From positions 102,589,334-102,653,333 of the forward strand of contig NC_082595.1 in NCBI RefSeq assembly GCF_030936135.1: DNA of 64,000 nt. Direction: 5' to 3'. The DNA comes from Gavia stellata (taxonomy: Eukaryota > Chordata > Aves > Gaviiformes > Gaviidae). The position numbers and the translations under genes are program-made. The notes under the pieces are model-generated. The model worked only from the letters and a program-made list of their open reading frames with translations, was not told the origin of the DNA and did no database searches. Positions 24,257 through 35,658 of the stretch are shown one piece after another (the stretch's first letter is position 1; each line of letters opens with the position of its first letter).

Positions 24257-24814
24257 CTTGGGGGCAGATGTGCCCAAACTGCCCCTCACTTACTGCTGAG
24301 CTTCTCCCAAAGTCCAGTGCAGCTCCTTCTGAGGGACACACAGGTCTCTCTGAACTTCTTCCCCCAAGTGAGTTTCAGCCCCTGGTCCCATTCCAGACTT
24401 TAGTTTATGAAAATGCAGCCAGATACAACTCCCCGTCTCTCACGGGCTGGATGGGTTGGGGGGAGCTTTCGAACAGTCTGATGCATTGCCAGAGATGGCG
24501 GAGAGCAAATGGGATCCAGATGTGTCCTCCAGCATGAGCCTTTACTTTCAGAAGGAATTTTCCCAGATCTTTCCCCAGATTTTGTTGTCAGGGTTTCTCT
24601 CATGACGTACAGCCGCCTGGCTTCCCTCCAGCTCCTGCCCATCAGTATCGGCTTCCCAGGGGGAGAAGGTATGGCCAAAATACTGCCTGCTCCCCTCCAT
24701 CAATGCAGCCTACTGCCTGTCTTCTGTCCCTTACACCCAGGGAGTGGAGGGCTGATCCTCTTGGGCACCCTGAGCTACCCCAGACCCCCCACCAGCCTCT
24801 CACCCCACTTCAGA
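24257..24814. other. Spacer between two inverted CR1 copies
   Basis: Unique-looking sequence of about 560 bp separates the minus-strand and plus-strand CR1 insertions. No gene is seen. Confidence 0.6.
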
Positions 24815-25430
24815 AAGCCAACTGTATCCTGGGCTGCATCAAAGCATGGCCAGCAGGTCGAGGGAGGTGATTCTCCCCCTCTTCTCCACTCTGATGAGAC
24901 CCCACCTGGAGTACTGCGTCCAGCTCTGGAACCCTCAGCAAAGGAAAGACATGGACCTGTTGGAGCGGGTCCAGAGGAGGGCCACAAAAATGATCAGAGG
25001 GATGGAACACCTCTGCTATGAGGAAAGGCTGAGATAGTTGGGGTTGCTCAGCCTGGAGAAGAGAAGGCTCTGGGGAGACCTTACTGCAGCCCTTCAGTAC
25101 TTAAAGGGGGCTTAGAAGAAAGATGTGGACAAACTTTTTAGTAGGGCCTGCAGTGATAAGACAAGGGGTAATGGTTTTAAACTAAAAGAGGGTAGATTCA
25201 GGCTAGGTACAAGGAAGAAATTTTTTATGATGAGGGTAATGAAACACTGGCACAGGTTGCCCAGAGAGGTGGTAGACACCCCATCCCTGGAAACGTTCAA
25301 GGTCAGGTTGGACGGGGCTCCGAGCAACCCGATCTAGTTGAAGATGTCCCTGCTTATTGCAGGGGGATTGGACTAGATGGCCTTTAAAGGTCCCTTCCAA
25401 CCCAGACTATTCTATGATTCTATGATTCTT
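24815..25430 (+). mobile_element. CR1 LINE fragment, plus strand
   Basis: It starts inside ORF2 (AACTGTATCCTGGGCTGCATC), runs through [20 protein letters not shown], a TAG stop in the LGLLSLEKRRL segment (25036-25038), the [20 protein letters not shown] tail, and the CR1 3' end with TTCTATGATTCTATGATTCT. It is a pseudogenised 5'-truncated copy. Confidence 0.94.
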
Positions 25431-28400
25431 TCTTGGGAGTCCCCAGCACACAGCCTGCCTGTCATGAAGACAACAGGGCACTGAAGTGCTGCTGTATTGA
25501 CCTGAAATGATGCTTCAAGGCACAGAGAGAGTGGAGAGTGGAGCCAAGAATTGAGCCTGGGCTTCTTACAGCCTCCCTGCCCTGTGCCAGAAATGATGAT
25601 GAAACATTTATTGATTGCAATGAAGTATTGCTGCACTGAGAGAGCTAAGGCAGCAGTCCACATGGCTCAGCGTTTCAAATCCTTTGTCTTAATATTTTTC
25701 CAACTACCAAAATGTACTTTTTTTTCTCCCAGGCAGACATTTGGCAGCAGAGTTAAATGAACCCTAAGGGCTGTTATAACTTAGACCCATCTTTGGGAGC
25801 CCAGTGATGCATGAGAAAGAGCTCTGTCTTTACAAACTCCTAAAAGCACATATGACTACTGCATCCTCTTTTCCACTGAGACTTCCAGACATCTTCCAGC
25901 AGGATCACTGCGTGAGTTGCGGACAATGTAATATCAGCGCTGTGTCATCTTGTCTGTTTATTTGGTGAATTCAGATTTTCATACATTACTGAAATAGAGA
26001 AATTCAGCAGATAATTCACTTGGGGGAAAAAAATATGCCTGGGACTCTGAGGTTGAAGAATTTAAATCAAACTCTCTTTCAATAAATGCAACCCATTAAG
26101 AGTCTCTTGATTGTCAATTTGAATATTTCAATTTAGAATGCTACTTAGAAAGAGTAAATATATGCTTCAGTTCTGCAAATTAAATTTATCCTCAGTTAAA
26201 ACTCCATTGAGAGATACCCCTAGGGTGAATTTGCCCTACATCTCATTTCTGCCCTGGGGTGTTTTCATAGCAGTCTGAGTCATCGCAAGCTCCCAAGCTG
26301 AATTAATTTCTGAATCTCATAGCTGATATCCCACAGACAAAGCCACGACTGTGATTCAGAAAAGCGCTGATTAATACGGAGCGGGAGGAAGCCAGGCACT
26401 GCCGTTTGCTCCTGCCCGTTTCCTCCCAGCTCGCAGCAGTCAGCCTGGCTTTCTGCAGGTCCCGCACGACGCCAGCCAGGGCTGGGGGAAGGCAGAGACC
26501 CGGCAGACGGGATGGGGAAGCCACATGTATTGGCGTGAGGGTCCTATCCCCATCCCAGCAGCCAGCAGGAGCTGCTGTTGAACACATCTCCAGAGGCAGC
26601 AGTCAGGACTTCTGCCGCAGCTATGCCCACCACAAGTCCGGCCAGCGCTTGCTCGCTCATGCTACAGTGTGTCACCACCTTCATCCCTCCCTGGGGTTCA
26701 GCTCCAGCCTCTCCAGCCCATCCTGGCCCTGCAGGGAAGGTCCTCCCGCAGCTTTTTGCTTTTGTCTGCTGGAAAAGCTCCGAGCTCCCTTAGGAGGGAG
26801 GAGACCTTGCCTCGCTGGGGACGCCTCATACCAGAGCCTCGTACGGCAACAAGCAATGGTCCGTAGCCAGCGAGCTCTCCCATGGGATTTCTCTCATCCT
26901 CCACATGCCGGTGAGGCATTGAGGAGCTGCGGGCACCAGCGGTGATGCCTCAGGGAGCTGGATTTTTTTCAGCATTTTTGACTTGTCCGCTTTTCCTCTG
27001 AGCATTCAGCCGCTTTTTGGGCACCAGGCAGAGGCACTGCCCCCATCCATGGAGCAGAAGTCCTGGTGGGGATGTGGCAGAATCCCTGGCGAGCTCTGAA
27101 CTCGCAGTGCCCTGATCCTCCTGCAACTTCAGCTGGGCTTGGAAGCATTTCAGCTGCAGCGAGCGGCACAAGCCCGGCTGTGCCGGGGCTTTGCAGCCGC
27201 TGAGAGGGTCCCTGTGCCGCTGCCCGCGGCAGGGCCCTCTGACGGGCGGTGGGGTGGTTCTCCTGCTGTACTTTGGTGCATAGGCAGATGGTGCCATCAA
27301 GATGATTAACAGCACTGAGCCCAGTTTGCCAAGAGCCTATTGATTTTCCAGAAGGGTAACAAATTTTCTCCGTATGTACCAGCACTGAGCCTGAAGTAAT
27401 CTGCTATATAGCAGGAGGGAATCCAGCTTTCAGTGTGGTTTAGGGAGGGCTGTATTGCATCCAGACACACACCAATATGATCTTTCTTGAGTGCTGTTAC
27501 ATACTGCCTTAATAATTAATTAGAGATAAATAACATTTATGTTTAACACTAATTTGTGGCGTTAAACTACACTAATTAGGGCAGCAGACTGAGTGCCAGG
27601 ATCAGGTCCTGTGCTGGGTGGACGGCTTCCCCGTGAGTCTCAGTGAGTAAGGACTGACCCTGGGCTCTTCCTCTCCCCAGGGGTCTTTGAGATTGGGCGT
27701 ATGACCACGTAAAGGAGCAGCTGTGGTGCTGGCACTGTATTAACCTCTTTTCTTCACAGATTGAGGATCTGGGAAGATCTCCAGTTAGAAGACTTTACCA
27801 GGCATGATGGTTTGCTCTTGTCTTAAAGCATTTGGGTTGTGGCCAGACAGCAGCAAGGGACCTCATGAGACCCTGGCACTGCCAGGAGCTCCTCCCTCTC
27901 CTCTGGGGTGGTCCAGCCCCTCGTGTTAGGCACTGTATGAACACGTAACAAAAAGATGATGCTGAGCTTGCAATCTCATCTCTTGCTCCGTATGGCTATT
28001 GTCACAGAAGTGTGTCAAAAAAGCCTGATACCCATCACCACGAGACTTTTCCATATCTGTCTAATTATAAAGCCAAGTCTGTCTTGTGATGGGAATTCAG
28101 CTGTCTGGGTAGTAGCAGAGGAAAATAACAAGTTTGGTTTCAAGACATTGGATGCTGTCCATTCCTGAGCCCTCAGCTTTCCCTCTGTGGCCACTGCTCG
28201 AAGCTGAAGCATTGGCTCAGCGAGGGGGAGAGGGGGAGCATGATGATGCTCTGACAAACGCGGCAGGGGCTGACCTAGTCCTGTGGGCCTTGAGCTCCAG
28301 TTGTTGGGGAAGAAGCCAGTGGGGCTTTCCAATGGGACTGCGATGAAGAGAAGCAAAACTCTGAGCTGCCTCCATCGTGTTTCAGAGCACTGTTATCTGC

Positions 28401-29139
28401 TGGCAATTTACTACTAATGCAGCCTATACCATGTTTACAGCAGATCACGTGAAATGTACCTGGACCCATTCATCGTTTTTAATAGCAAAGCAGTGCTTTA
28501 GTGCAACATTAACTTAGATTTACCTTCCTGCAGAAAACTGGTGGATAGGGAGCCTTCCAAATGATGTATTTTTATTAGCTCTCTCTTCTACATTTGGCTG
28601 CTGATAAATATTTATTTAGACCTACACTGCCAAAGGCCTTAAACACAGCCACATTTCATCTCCTTCCAGGGGTAAGTGGTGGCAAACAGCGGTCGATGAT
28701 GGGCAGAGCCTGCGGGCCAGGCAGCAGCAGGCAAAGCCAAAAGTCTCTTCCCATGGTGGCTGGGCAGTGTGACTAAAGCCTCACCCCATGAACACGAAGG
28801 AGCACAGAGGCAGGGTGGGGGGAGGAACCCCAATAACGTGGCTGGGGACATGAGCCCCAACGCAGCCCCTCCCAGGAGAGCCTCAGCCCAGGGTCCAGGG
28901 GGACACCCAGCACCCTGAGCTAAGGGGAAAGGCTCTTACAGACTGAGGGGCGTAAGTTACTGCCTCGGGGGTGCAGGACACATTATGGAGAAGCATCTCG
29001 AGATTGCACAGCACTTACTATGGGATGTTTGAGGGGGGACCAAGGGTGGGGAAAGGGAGGGATCTGGGTGGTCTGGGGAGGAACAAGCATGGGAAAACAG
29101 AGTGATAAGGGGATAAAAGGGGCCAGCAGCATGTAAAGA
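25431..29139. other. Intergenic, no gene seen
   Basis: Two kinds of sequence alternate: A+T-rich stretches (25960-26220, 27470-27600 with TTAATTAGAG and ACTAATTAG motifs) and a G+C-rich block (26390-27290) with overlapping open frames on both strands that I read as noise. No repeat family is recognised. Confidence 0.5.
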
Positions 29140-30010
29140 GTTTGCTGGTTGTATGTCTGTCTGGCCATGCCCTGTGACTGGTCAGCAGGGCCTGTGTTCT
29201 CACTGCAGTCCATTTCAGATGCTTGTCTTGGGTGAGGGACTCTACTCTGCGTGCACGTGCGTGTTCGGGGGTCTGGGTGCCAGCAGTTGGGGTCAGGCCA
29301 CATGTCACAGGGGCCATGTGCCGGCAGTGCCAGCAAGTGCGGAGACCAGACCACGTGCATGTTGGTGGGTGCATGTATCAGTGTGTGATCGCTGGTGAAT
29401 GCCAAGACAGACTAGCTGGTGAGTAGGATAAGAGGCTTCGGGAGCCTGGGCTGGATGCTGGAGGCACCAGAGGTCTGTGCCTTGGCTACTGGAGGGACCA
29501 GGAGGTCCTGGCCAGCTACTGGGGAGACTGTGGGGTCTGGAAGTCAACTGAGAGACCCCTTTTTGTGTGTGTTTGTGCAAGAGCCAACTGGAGATGAGAA
29601 GATGCGGGGGCCAGCTACTCTGTAGACTGTCTCCAGCCAGTGGCTAGAGGGATCCATGTTGTATATATGTCTGTATATACATACATACATACATATATAT
29701 ACATTCCATTAATGGGCTTTCATCCTGATCAGCCAGAGAGCAGAACAGGATGAGACCTTTGGTGCTGTTTGTGTTTGTTGAGCGTTTCTGTGTTGCTGGC
29801 CCTGTATACATGTATATATGTAGATACATGTTGAATACGTGTGTTTGTGCTCATGTGCCTACTGGGAATACACGCTTAGCCCCACTGCCAGCTGGACCTG
29901 GGGGCAGGGAGCTGCGGCAGCCTTGGCTCTACCAGGCCACTGGATTTGGCAGCCTGTGACAATGACCTGTCTACTTGGGCTAGCAGTTGGGTTTGAGCCA
30001 AGGATAGCCT
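29140..30010 (+). repeat. Unclassified LTR-like interspersed repeat, copy B
   Basis: The core 29640-29960 is the reverse complement of the repeat at 5040-5400: CCTGATCAGCCAGAGAGCAG, GGATGAGACCTTTGGTGCTG, then a microsatellite-like ATACATGTATATATG, GTGCCTACTGGGAATACACG, and CACTGGATTTGGC near 29938-29950. To its left, 29140-29640 has degenerate blocks of the type CCAGCTACTGG...GGACC, also seen weakly in copy A. An LTR or solo LTR is plausible, but no family name can be given. Edges are approximate. Confidence 0.6.
29660..29702. repeat. TATA/CATA microsatellite inside the LTR-like repeat
   Basis: GTATATATGTCTGTATATAC is followed by tandem ATAC units and ATATATATAC. Copy A has a comparable run at 5160-5215, so this low-complexity patch belongs to the repeat itself. 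Confidence 0.8.
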
Positions 30011-33000
30011 CTGCAAAGACTATCCTACTGCCTCAGCAAAAGGATTGAAAGGGAGAAGATTGCTCTTTTTGATGCCTTCAAGCTTGCAAACTCCCTCTCA
30101 ACTGAAGTTGGATGATGACAGGCAGCTAAATCCCCCGCTCCCGGCACCTAGGCATGTCCACCTTGTGCCACTGCTTGGTTCAGACACACCCGCACTGACA
30201 AAGTTGCTCCCAATGGCATCGAACTGCTCAGAAACTAGTCATTGGTGTGATTCATGAATCGTATGTTCTTCTACCAGTCTGTCTCGTCAACAAGCACAGT
30301 GCAAGGAATGTGCTGAGACAAGTCCCCCACAAAAGCTGTCTCTCTCTGACACAGGAGGTAGATGGCATAAAGCACGTGTTCGGGAACTGTGCAGGTTGAA
30401 ATGTGAACACACCAGCAGTGCAGAGGTAGTTTCAATGATGGACATGTCCACTAGCAGAGATGAAGCTGAACAAAGAGGTTTTCAAGGCCTTAGGGACACC
30501 TAAAATTTAGTTTTGGCAAATAAAGTTGCAGTCCTTCTGCCTTTTCATACGCTATTCTGAGCTGCTGTGGAGGAATACTATGATCCAGCCCCTTATTTCC
30601 ATCACAACATAATAACAAATTACAGGCTCTTGTATCAGTTTGTCATTCTCCGAGTGATTGCGGAGACACACTCTAAGCTGATGAATTATTTAAAACAGAC
30701 GCAGTACATTTCAGAAAATGAATTTGATGAAGTGGCAAGATATTATGAAGAAAACTGAGACAAAAGCCTAGGAGAATCTATTTTCATAAAATATAGTATG
30801 CTTCCTGTCTGGTGATAATTTTGAGTAAACAGATAAATTAGTAGATAGACTGATAGATTGTCCACTAGGGAGACATATTTACACAGGAAACTAATACAAA
30901 ATGGAGAATGGTCTTGCTAAGCGAGACGTATTACCCTCTCTCCACTCCATCCCCAAAACAGGCAACGAAAAGGAAATAACACATGGGGCTTTTTTCAGTT
31001 TCAAACTTCTCTTCTTTCCAAAGCCCTGTACTGTGTGCTGTGCAGGTATGTTTTTGCTAAAGCACTACTGATATGTCACTTTGTAGATGTTACTGAAGCT
31101 TACAGGTTCTACCTAAATATCTGTACAAAACACATTCTAGATTTTCGTGGCTTTCGTGGCTTATCACAATTACGTAGAGCTTTATAGGGAGAAGTCAGGT
31201 CCTTTATCAGATGATATCTGGAATAGGTGTTTGAAGACATGAGTGTCCAGGAGCTTGTCTGTTTTTTTCCCAACAAAGTCAGCTTGTCTACAAACCTTGT
31301 CTTGACGACATTCTTAGGCATGCAGGCTACTACAACATAAATAAATACATAAACTATCTTTGCACGAAAATGGAAAATTACTCTCACATATTGCCTTATT
31401 ATTGTTATGTACTGATTTTCTTTCTTTCTTTCTCTTTATTTCTACTGAAAGACATCAATATAATTTATTTGTATATTTGCTTCATTGAAATCGCAAAGAA
31501 GCTCTTATTTAATTGCAATGCATATAATCATATTCACCTAATATAGTATGAATTCCCCTGCTGTTTCAATTGGACATCTGTCTTAAACTGTTGTGGTGGG
31601 GAGTAAACAGTGTATTTCATCTTAGAAATGGCCCTGTTGAATGATACGTGAATGTTCAATTAATTTCCATCTTCTCTCTCACAGTACTTCTTTCCTTTGC
31701 TTTTTATTTTCCTTAATAAAAAGTCATATTTAATTTTAAATTCACAAAAGTAAAAAAAAAAGTTAATAAAATAGTTTGTGATTTTCCTTTCATCTCCGTC
31801 TCCCTCTTCCTCTCCTTCTCCCCTCCTCTCCCCTCCAACACTGGAAGAAAGACTTGCTGTAGAGGATAGCACTTCTGGCTCAAGTCTAGCCTGGACTGCT
31901 GGCCGTTTGCTTCTACACAGATTCATCACTATTGATTTTTGTTCCAGGTTTAAGATACGGGCATGTATCACTTTCCCAGTACCAGTCTCATACAGACTTT
32001 GTAGCTCTCCCATGGCTAATATCTGAGCTCTTCACATGCATGAGTACAACCACCATCCCAGCAGGCCTGGGGGTAGGAAGCCTAACATCAGCTGGAGGGT
32101 GTATGTGCGCTGAAGGCTGCAGAGGCTCCTGAAGACACCATCTTCAACGAGAAGGATGAACTAGCACCCGTTGAGCTCCATGTTGCTATGGGGCGACTGC
32201 TTCCCTCCAGCTACTTGCAGTGCGGACATGCACATTGTCTTCTGTACGGTCATACAGAACATAGCTTGTGGTGGAATAGAGAAGGAACCCCAGATACATA
32301 TGTCTTAGGCTAGTATCCTGAATGCTGGGCTATATCCCCTTCTTTCTGAATCACAGACCAATGCTAAAATACAAAGAAAGGCAACTATCCAGTCTGTGAA
32401 TTTCTCATGGGAGCCAGATGCCCTAAAATATGGACAAGTGTCCAGTGGATTTCTTGAACAGCCGTATAGTAACTTGCTCTTGCAGAAGTGCTCTGAGACA
32501 GACAAAGAGGAAAAGTATTTGGATTTTTGACAAAAGTGTCAAAAAGAGAATTTATACAGCTTTAGCAAAAGGATGATGAAAAACCTCCCATGGATTTCTC
32601 TTTTCCAGCTGCAGAGGAGTACACAGTGGAAACAGATTGCCAACTTTTTATTTCACATAAAAACAAGAAAAAGGTTAATGTTAAGAAATAGAAACTAAGA
32701 CCAGTGTAACAACAGTTTAATTCAGATGTATGTACAGTGAATACTGGGAGTGAAACTGGTTACCCTTATCTTGAACAAAGCATCCTTCTGGAGTAAAATA
32801 CTGGTTTATTTAGATTGAAAACAGACACCAGTCAATACACTGACCAGTGTCCTACTAAGCAACAGGCAGTGTAAGCTCAGATTCGCCAAAGTGGTCTGAA
32901 CTTTACTACTAGTGGGAGCAGTAAGTGCTTAGCATCTTTGCAAAACTGCCTCTCTCCAATTCAATACCCCACATCAGAGGTACCTGAGACACCTGTGTTC

Positions 33001-35064
33001 TTTAACTTATCTGCAGTCTAATCCTCCCCACCCACACATACACATATAAAATGGAAATAACAATTTAAACCTCTCTACATAAATACAGCTCTTTGAAATG
33101 CACTAATGTATGTTATTACCTGAATCAGGAGTGCACTTAATGCACAGCACACGCTCACATCCAAGTTGCATGGGGAGAAGAGCTTTAAAGTTTGGGTACA
33201 ATATCAGGTTGCATTGAGGGGATTATTATAGACAGAGAGGAGAGGAAATTGAGGTTAAGAATGGTCCAAGAGGGAATAGAGAAAGGGGATGGAAAACACA
33301 TGAATAAAAAGAAAGCTCCAAGAAGTAGATGGTTCACAGTTACTTCAGGCAGCAGTTTAAGTTTCTCAGTTTTGAAAAGGGAAGTAACACCTACTTATCA
33401 CCAAGAAGTGGGTTGGTAATTCATGTTGAAAAGTGCTCAGAGATTCTTGGAAGAAAGGTACTGCTGGAAATGTAAAGTGTCATCCTTGAAGCATTTGTTA
33501 TTATGCCACAGTGTGATTGTGGACTTCAAAATTGCTACTAAAAATGATGTAGAAGGAAAGCAGCAACCCATCCAATAATGAATACTTGGCCAACCCCAGT
33601 ATTTCTACCCATGATACCATCAACAGAGAAATACTGGTGGGGAGAATGGGTAAGAAAAAAATCTTAGGTGTATTTTATTAGGTGTCTCACCTGGAAAAGC
33701 TAGTTTGCTGAGTGTACAGCTCCAGGTGGCATAATCAGTTTAGAAATTTGTGTTTACTTTAATTTTGTTTCCCCCTGGGAAACTGTAACCAAGCTGCCAG
33801 AGTGATGACACCACCACCGAGGGAGTCAGCAAAAGAAAGTGATAGACTTCCATGTTCTCCTAGTTCATGGCAGTCATGGTCAATTAGCCCTGAACCTTTA
33901 CTTCAGGATCAGAAGGAGTTTACCTTGCCTTTTTCTGTCCACTTACTGTGTTACAGCATGTGCCCTCAAATCCTGCAGTCACATTATTTGCCTACTCCCA
34001 GACTTATGCCCTTAATGTCAGCCCATAACTCAGTTCCTTGGGCTGCCAGCAATTGGTGCTTCAGAGAAGGGAGGAGTATGGAGATGCACCCAAAGTCTTT
34101 CCATTTTGGTCCATCTCTGTGCCTCTCTGAGATTTTCTGCTTAGGTTGACAGCATGTTTCAGTCTCTTTCCAGATTGTTAATGACTTGCAAAGCTGAGAG
34201 CGTGGTTGTTGGCATTCCCTTTACTTCATGTCTTCTGCCTGCAAGTGCTAAGGAAAGACAGAAAGATTTAAGATACATGCAGGCCATAAGGACAAAGAGG
34301 TTTAGAAACTGAAGTCTGGTCTTTTTACTTCTCTCGTTTTAAGGTAGGAATTCTATCAAGAACTGGATTATCCTACCAAGAGCCAGGCTGTTTAACCCCA
34401 CTTTATTTACCTGTGCCTGAAGAAGAGGTGGAGATAGCACTGCCTTCATTGAACCCTGTGCTATACATTGCATTCCTGATGCATTTATGGAACCATGCCC
34501 AGGCCAGCTCTACGAATGAATCCCGGGGAAAGTCAGACCTGTTCTGCCAGTCAGAAACCCACTGCTATTAGCACAGCAGACTATTGGATACATGTGTGGT
34601 GACACCCTTCCCTAAGGACATCCTTCAAGGAAGTGTATGGAAGGCAGTGCATACTAGGAAACCTTGTCAGGACAGCTGCTTGCCACTAAGCCTTGCAACC
34701 AGGAAGCTCGGATTAGATTCACTGAACAACATGTTCTTGTGCTTGTCCCAATAGTTCTATTTTAGGTTCCTGTCCTAGTCTGTGTGTATCTCCCTTGACC
34801 AAAATCCTCTGTGGAGAACTGTAGCTTGGTCATTTCCATTTCTCAAGACCAGTACCCAACTCAAATCCGGAATTGTGCTCTTCAGCCTGTTTTGGAGTTG
34901 GAGAAGGAAACCAATCCAACTTTTCAAGTGTGACACTTTGCAGACATAAAGGATTTTTTTCCTCCTATAAAAGCAGTCCTTATTGCACCCACACAACAGC
35001 AGCAAAGACATCTACTTACCTTTCCACATCATGAAATCCAACAACAAAATAATGTTCGCTCCTC
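30011..35064. other. Intergenic, no gene seen
   Basis: Mostly A+T-rich. A pure polypyrimidine stretch lies near 31793-31838. A 63-codon open frame at 30567-30758 is not recognisable as a protein. An A+T-rich stretch at 31400-31570 (TTTAATTGCAATGCATATAA) may be conserved noncoding DNA. None of this supports a gene. Confidence 0.5.
31793..31838 (+). repeat. Polypyrimidine tract
   Basis: Almost uninterrupted C/T on the plus strand (CTCCGTCTCCCTCTTCCTCT and CCTTCTCCCCTCCTCTCCCC, one G). Such tracts can form triplex DNA. It is probably a simple repeat. Confidence 0.8.
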
Positions 35065-35658
35065 TTACAAAATTAGGCTGCGCCTGTAGTGCCTCTTTCT
35101 CCTCCTTTTCTCATTTAATGTGCATTGGCTAATAATCTCCAGGCCTGTATCAACACCTTCTTTTGTCTTGGCAGAACACTCCAGGTAAGCATATGCCCCT
35201 ATCCTGGCAGCTAAAGCTTTTCCTTCTGTAGTGTTAACTGGCTCGTTGCCTGGAGTAGTTAGTTTCTTCTTAATACCTTCATCACCCCTTAGTTCTATCT
35301 TGGTAGCCACCAGAATAATAGGTACTGTGGGGCAGAACAGTTTGATTTCTGGAACCCAAAAATCGAGGATGTTTTGCTGTGAGTCAGGCCTGTCCACAGA
35401 GAAGCACATTAAAATAACATCGGTGTCCTTGTAGAACACTGAGCGGAGATTTCAGTAACTGAATTCATTCTTTCCTGCCACATCGAAGACAATTAGTTTC
35501 ATCTCCTTCCCATCTACCTCTGTGTCAGTGGTGTAAGTGTCAAACAGAGTTGGCTCGTAGGACTTGGGAAGGTGTTCATGATGCAGAGCAAAGAGAAGGC
35601 ATGTCTTACCACAGTGGTCATCTCCAATTACAGTTAGCTTTCTCCTAGGAGCAGCCAT
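35065..35658 (-). pseudogene. Intronless, diverged Rho GTPase copy with one in-frame stop
   Basis: On the minus strand the frame runs from ATG at 35658 to TAA at 35065: 198 codons against 197 for RHOB. About half the residues equal RHOB by eye. Kept are MAA.R.KL, CGKTCLL of the P-loop, Y34/T37/F39 of switch [35 protein letters not shown] and [13 protein letters not shown]. The SVD, WVPE, LVA and [10 protein letters not shown] residues match RHOB rather than RHOA or RHOC. Changed are G14 to D, A15 to H, Q63 to K, and NKKD to TKIE. Codon 69 is TGA, in switch II, with two extra codons around it. The tail is polybasic and ends SLIL instead of a C-aaX box. No introns or poly(A) tract were seen. 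It could be a dead RHOB duplicate or retrocopy, or a recently lost paralog. As it stands, translation would stop at residue 68. Confidence 0.85.

Noticed and set aside
24509-25021. 170-codon frame crossing into the plus-strand CR1
   Set aside because: It is a chance join of unique sequence with out-of-frame CR1 sequence.
26406-26945. 179-codon open frame in a G+C-rich block
   Set aside because: Composition-driven. Opposite-strand frames are equally open and no family is recognisable.
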